Shown piece after piece: positions 59,165 through 64,000 of a stretch of DNA of 64,000 nucleotides (within the stretch, counting starts at the first letter, position 1; each line of letters begins with the position of its first letter). Source of the stretch: Streptomyces sp. 135 (GTDB taxonomy: Bacteria > Actinomycetota > Actinomycetes > Streptomycetales > Streptomycetaceae); NCBI RefSeq assembly GCF_020026305.1, contig NZ_CP075691.1, positions 1,674,001 to 1,738,000 on the forward strand, read 5' to 3'. The notes below the pieces were generated by a model that ran no database searches, was not told where the DNA came from, and was given only the letters and a program-made list of their open reading frames with translations. A program made the translations under genes and the position numbers.

Positions 59165-60130
59165 TCAGGCGGAGCCGAGCGCGGTGGCGCGCGCGGTGGT
59201 GAACGCTTCGTGCGGATCGCGGTCCGGGTAGGACCAGGGGGCCGGGGTCACGTGCCGTCCGATGCGGTGGAAGAGCACGGCGGCCTCGGCGGCCCTGCCC
59301 TCGCAGGACTTCGCGTGGGCGAGGAAGTTGAGGTCGACGTGGCAGCGCGGGTGGGCCTGCTCGTCGGGTGTCTCCCACTCCAGCCACCAGTCGAAGGCGG
59401 CCTTCATGACGCCGCGGGCGCGCCGCCCCGTCCAGTGCGTGCTCGCCATGGGGTCGGCAGGTTCCATGCCGGCGGTGGCGAGGACGCGGTAGCGCTCGGC
59501 GTGCGCGACCACCGGCAGGACCGCCAACGGGGAGTCGGCGGGCGCCTGTTCGGCCGCCCAGGAGGCGAAGTCGTAGACCTCGTGCAGCGGGTCCTGGCCC
59601 GCCGCGGGGCGCCGCTCGGCGAGCCGGGCGACCATCAGGTGGTGGGCGTGGTGGTGCTCGGGGTGGCGGTGGCGGACCTCGTCGAAGAGGCGTACGACGT
59701 CCTCCTCGCGGCCCAGCGAGCGTTCGAGCAGCAGCAGCGCGAGCCAGGGCGTCGGGTCGGCGGGGGCGCGGCCGGCCACCTCGCGGCACAGGGCGCGCGC
59801 CCGGTCCGAACGCTCCTTGCCGCGCAGCGCCTTGTGCACGGCGGCGAAGGCGAGCAGCACCTCGGCGTCGTAGCTCTCCGGTTCCACGAGCCGCCAGTCG
59901 CGGGCCCAGGCCGTGGTGGAAGGTTCCTGCGCGAGGACGTCGAAGCGGTGGCCCCTGCGGTCCCAGTCGTCGCCGGTGGCGGCGAGCAGCGCGCGCGCCT
60001 CGATCCAGCGCCCCTGGGCCAACGCGGCCCGGGCGCCTACGAGTTCGGCGTCGTCGAGTGCGGCGTCGAAGGCGTGCGCCGCGGCCCTTTTCTTGCGGGA
60101 GCGGCCCAGTGGGGGTGGGGGTGGTGACAC
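59165..60130 (-). CDS. Uncharacterised helical-repeat protein
   Basis: A 321-residue soluble protein, rich in Ala, Arg and Glu, not recognised. Its spaced helices (VGARAALAQGRWIEARALL, LLAFAAVHKALRGKERSDRA, PWLALLLLERSLGREEDVV) look like a tetratricopeptide-type solenoid, and the C-terminal part (DLNFLAHAKSCEGRAAEA) continues the pattern. His-rich HPEHHHAHHLM near residue 165 is notable. Start GTG at 60130. It is transcribed toward the APC permease gene, which starts 77 bp downstream. A link between the two is possible. Confidence 0.65.
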   Translation of the reverse strand: MSPPPPPLGRSRKKRAAAHAFDAALDDAELVGARAALAQGRWIEARALLAATGDDWDRRGHRFDVLAQEPSTTAWARDWRLVEPESYDAEVLLAFAAVHKALRGKERSDRARALCREVAGRAPADPTPWLALLLLERSLGREEDVVRLFDEVRHRHPEHHHAHHLMVARLAERRPAAGQDPLHEVYDFASWAAEQAPADSPLAVLPVVAHAERYRVLATAGMEPADPMASTHWTGRRARGVMKAAFDWWLEWETPDEQAHPRCHVDLNFLAHAKSCEGRAAEAAVLFHRIGRHVTPAPWSYPDRDPHEAFTTARATALGSA

Positions 60131-60299
60131 CGCGGGACTTCCTCCCCGGCGCGGCTCGCGTACGGATGATCACGCACAGCAAACCGGTAGGCACCAGTCC
60201 ACGTCAAGGCCAGCCTACCCTTGCCTCCTTCACCAACTCGTTGCGAAATCCTCAGACTTCGCCCTTCACCTGGGAGAACCCTCCTCGGTAAAGAGCTGC

Positions 60300-61964
60300 T
60301 CAACTCACGGCGCGGGCGGCGGCCCGGCCCGCCGCGCGCCCCGAGAAGAGGCAGCCGCCGAGGAAGGTGCCTTCGAGCGAGCGGTAGCCGTGCACTCCCC
60401 CGCCGCCGAATCCGGCGGCCTCCCCGGCCGCGTACACGCCCGGCAGGGGCGCGCCGCCCTCGGTCAGGACGCGCGAGGAGAGGTCGGTCTCCAGGCCGCC
60501 GAGTGTCTTGCGGGTGAGGATGTTGAGGCGTACGGCGACGAGCGGACCGGCCTTGGGGTCCAGGAGGCGGTGCGGGGCGACGGCCCGGATGAGGCGGTCG
60601 CCGAGGAACTTGCGGGCGCCGCGGATGGCGGTCACCTGGAGGTCCTTGGTGAAAGGGTTGGCGATCTCGCGGTCGCGGGCGGCGAGGGTGCGGCGCAGGG
60701 CGGCCTCGTCGATGAGCGGGGCCGCCGAGTGCCCCGTGAGCGCGTTCATGCCGCGCACGAGCGCGCCGAGGTCCTTCTCCACCACGAAGTCGACGCCGTG
60801 GTCCATGAAGGCTTTGACGGGTCCCGGCACGTCGGCCCGCGCGCGGTCGATGACGCCGCGCACGGACTTGCCCGTCAGGTCCGGGTTCTGTTCCGACCCG
60901 CTGAGGGTGAACTCCTTGCCGATGATGCGCTGGTTGAGCACGAACCACGTGTGGTCGTACCCGGTCCTCATGATGTGTTCGAGGGTGCCGAGCGTGTCGA
61001 AGCCGGGGAAGAGCGGCACGGGCAGGCGGTCGCCGCGCGCGTCCAGCCACAGGGACGAGGGTCCGGGCAGGATGCGGATGCCGTGCCGCTCCCAGATGGG
61101 GTTCCAGTTCTCGATGCCCTCGGTGTAGTGCCACATGCGGTCGCGGTTGATGAGGTGGGCGCCCGCGGCCTCGGCGATGCCGAGCATCTTGCCGTCCACG
61201 TGCGCGGGCACCCCGGAGATCATCTTCTCGGGCGGGGCACCGAGCCGCTCCGGCCAGTTGGCGCGGACGAGGTCGTGGTTGCCGCCGATGCCGCCCGAGG
61301 TGACGATCACCGCCTGGGCCCGTAGCTCGAAGGTGCCCGTCACCTCGCGGCTGCTGGCCCTGCCCCGCTCGGCGTCGGACGGTTCGAGGATCTCGCCCGT
61401 GACGGTGTCGACGGTGCCCGCGCTGCGTCCGAGGCCGGTGACGCGGTGGCGGAACCGCAGCTCGACGAGGCCGCGCGCCACTCCCTCGCGCACCCGCCGC
61501 ACGAACGGCGCCAGCAGCCCCGGGCCCGTCCCCCAGGTGATGTGGAAACGCGGCACGGAGTTGCCGTGGCCCTGCGCGTCGTACCCGCCGCGCTCGGCCC
61601 AGCCGACGACGGGGAAGAACCGCACACCCTGCCCGTGCAGCCAGGACCGCTTCTCGCCTGCCGCGAAGTCGACGTACGCCTCGGCCCACTTGCGCGGCCA
61701 GTGGTCCTCCGGGCGGTCGAACGCGGCGGTGCCCATCCAGTCCTGGAGGGCCAGCGCGTGGGAGTCCTTGATCCGCAGCCGCCGCTGCTCGGGCGAGTCC
61801 ACGAAGAACAGCCCGCCGAAGGACCAGTGGGCCTGGCCGCCGATGGAGTGCTCGGGCTCCTGGTCGACGAGGACGACCCGGCGGCCCGCGTCGACGAGTT
61901 CCGCGGTGGCCGCCAGTCCGGCGAGTCCCGCCCCGATCACGATCACGTCTGCGTCGTACGCCAT
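60300..61964 (-). CDS. FAD-binding dehydrogenase, 3-ketosteroid-dehydrogenase-like
   Basis: A 554-residue flavoprotein of the succinate-dehydrogenase/fumarate-reductase fold, close to the KstD-like FAD-binding dehydrogenases. The N-terminal FAD motif is VIVIGAGLAGLAATAELVDA near residue 8. It continues GQAHWSFGGLFFVDSPEQRR near 44, the substrate-side segment FHITWGTGPGLLAPFVRRV, VTSGGIGGNHDLVRANWP near 226, and the C-terminal FAD contact GVYAAGEAAGFGGGGVHGYR near 507. It is divergent from the TetR-SDR pair. Steroid or related cyclic-ketone substrates are inferred from family and from the neighbouring hydroxysteroid-dehydrogenase-like SDR. Confidence 0.82.
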   Translation of the reverse strand: MAYDADVIVIGAGLAGLAATAELVDAGRRVVLVDQEPEHSIGGQAHWSFGGLFFVDSPEQRRLRIKDSHALALQDWMGTAAFDRPEDHWPRKWAEAYVDFAAGEKRSWLHGQGVRFFPVVGWAERGGYDAQGHGNSVPRFHITWGTGPGLLAPFVRRVREGVARGLVELRFRHRVTGLGRSAGTVDTVTGEILEPSDAERGRASSREVTGTFELRAQAVIVTSGGIGGNHDLVRANWPERLGAPPEKMISGVPAHVDGKMLGIAEAAGAHLINRDRMWHYTEGIENWNPIWERHGIRILPGPSSLWLDARGDRLPVPLFPGFDTLGTLEHIMRTGYDHTWFVLNQRIIGKEFTLSGSEQNPDLTGKSVRGVIDRARADVPGPVKAFMDHGVDFVVEKDLGALVRGMNALTGHSAAPLIDEAALRRTLAARDREIANPFTKDLQVTAIRGARKFLGDRLIRAVAPHRLLDPKAGPLVAVRLNILTRKTLGGLETDLSSRVLTEGGAPLPGVYAAGEAAGFGGGGVHGYRSLEGTFLGGCLFSGRAAGRAAARAVS

Positions 61965-62095
61965 AGGGGTCGTCCTCCTCGACAGGGCCCGCGAAGTTAC
62001 CGGTGGGTCAGATCCTGGGCAGTGCGGAGGCGCACGTCAACAGGCCGGGCCGGGCGAGTCGGCCTCGGGCGGTCGATCCCGGCGGTGGCTATTAA

Positions 62096-63578
<1,483 letters not shown>

Positions 63579-63584
63579 GGTTGG

Positions 63585-64000
63585 ATGGCCCGCATGACGA
63601 CACACCGCGGGCCCCTGCCCGACCCCCGTGAAGAGATGCTGACCATCGTCGACGAGAACGACGAGGTCATCGGCGAGGCCCCGCGCGGTGAGGCCTACGC
63701 GCGCGGGCTGCGCCACCGCTGTGTGTTCATCCAGGCGCGGGACGCCGAGGGGCGCGTCTTCGTGCACCGCCGCACCGCGACGAAGCTGGTCTTCCCCTCC
63801 CTGTACGACATGTTCGTGGGCGGTGTGGTCGGGGCCGGGGAGTCCTGCGACGACGCGGCGCTGCGCGAGGCGGAGGAGGAGCTCGGCGTCCAGGGGCTGC
63901 CGCGTCCCAGGCCGCTGTTCAAGTTCCTCTACGACGACGGGGCGGGGAAGTCCTGGTGGGCGTACCTCTATGAAGTGCGCTGCGAGCTGCCGGTGAGTCC
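63585..64000 (+). CDS. NUDIX hydrolase (5' part; runs off the window)
   Basis: A pyrophosphohydrolase acting on nucleoside diphosphate-linked compounds. About 139 residues are visible. The Nudix box is GGVVGAGESCDDAALREAEE followed by ELGV, with the REAEEELG metal-binding glutamates in place. Upstream reads LTIVDENDEVIGEAPRGEAY, which resembles the isopentenyl-diphosphate isomerase-like YfcD group. The start may be the ATG at 63585 or 63594; GAGG at 63577 slightly favours 63585. It lies seven bases after the SDR stop, so may be cotranscribed with it. Confidence 0.85.
   Translation, partial: MARMTTHRGPLPDPREEMLTIVDENDEVIGEAPRGEAYARGLRHRCVFIQARDAEGRVFVHRRTATKLVFPSLYDMFVGGVVGAGESCDDAALREAEEELGVQGLPRPRPLFKFLYDDGAGKSWWAYLYEVRCELPVS

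Overview
The window is chromosomal DNA of a Streptomyces. GC is very high with strong third-position GC bias. Marker genes are mshC (mycothiol synthesis), parJ, two chaplins (chpC with a sortase signal, and chpH), the gylR-glpFKD glycerol operon, and DUF5703, DUF3090 and SCO1664-type proteins. As I remember it, the backbone order metH, gylR, glpF, glpK, glpD, parJ, mshC, SCO1664-type, DUF3090, phosphatase, corA, ferritin-like, LLM oxidoreductase, aldo/keto reductase, RecD-like, hypothetical, DUF5703, chpC, chpH, M20 peptidase, YchJ-type, gntR, gntK, gntT matches Streptomyces coelicolor SCO1657-SCO1680. Three blocks interrupt that order.

Layout. 1-6.7 kb: 5' part of metH, then glycerol regulator, uptake, kinase and dehydrogenase, closed by a perfect hairpin. 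6.7-19.4 kb (block 1): mtnD-mtnC-mtnB, convergent mtnA, and a divergent operon. That operon has a tiny Cys-rich leader ORF, a BMP-type nucleoside ABC importer, a nucleoside phosphorylase, an MTA/SAH deaminase-like amidohydrolase, a small molybdenum oxidoreductase and a flavin reductase, followed by a FadR-type regulator. Together they could import 5'-methylthioadenosine-like nucleosides and convert them to the methionine precursor KMTB by a deamination route. 19.6-20.7 kb: parJ. 20.7-23.8 kb (block 2): a secreted GH31-NPCBM glycosidase. 23.9-38.3 kb: conserved core with mycothiol ligase, CorA, ferritin-like, F420/LLM and AKR oxidoreductases, a degenerate and frameshifted RecD-like protein, chaplins and an M20 peptidase.

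38.46 kb: tRNA-Leu(GAG). 38.6-53.6 kb (block 3, next to the tRNA): a ketosynthase-ACP-methyltransferase mini-cluster whose methyltransferase resembles PhcB-type fatty-acid methyl-ester enzymes; the kdp potassium ATPase operon with an extra 27-residue membrane peptide; a cupin; a GlxA-type regulator; a ThDP enzyme with two compensating frame changes; a nitroreductase-like gene whose 3' end holds a small in-place inversion; and a 959-residue fusion of a catalase-like domain with a cyclooxygenase-like dioxygenase that keeps the catalytic Tyr-x-x-His motif. 53.9-57.3 kb: YchJ-type protein and the gluconate genes gntR, gntK, gntT. 57.5-64 kb: APC permease, an uncharacterised protein, an FAD-binding ketosteroid-dehydrogenase-like enzyme divergent from a TetR-SDR pair, and the start of a NUDIX hydrolase.

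The best candidates for undescribed biology are the catalase-like/dioxygenase fusion (oxylipin type), the ketosynthase-ACP-PhcB-like cluster, the import-coupled MTA salvage operon with its Cys-codon leader, and the motif-less RecD-like protein. Several coding irregularities (33.2, 48.4 and 49.6 kb) could be real mutations or assembly errors and need read-level confirmation.
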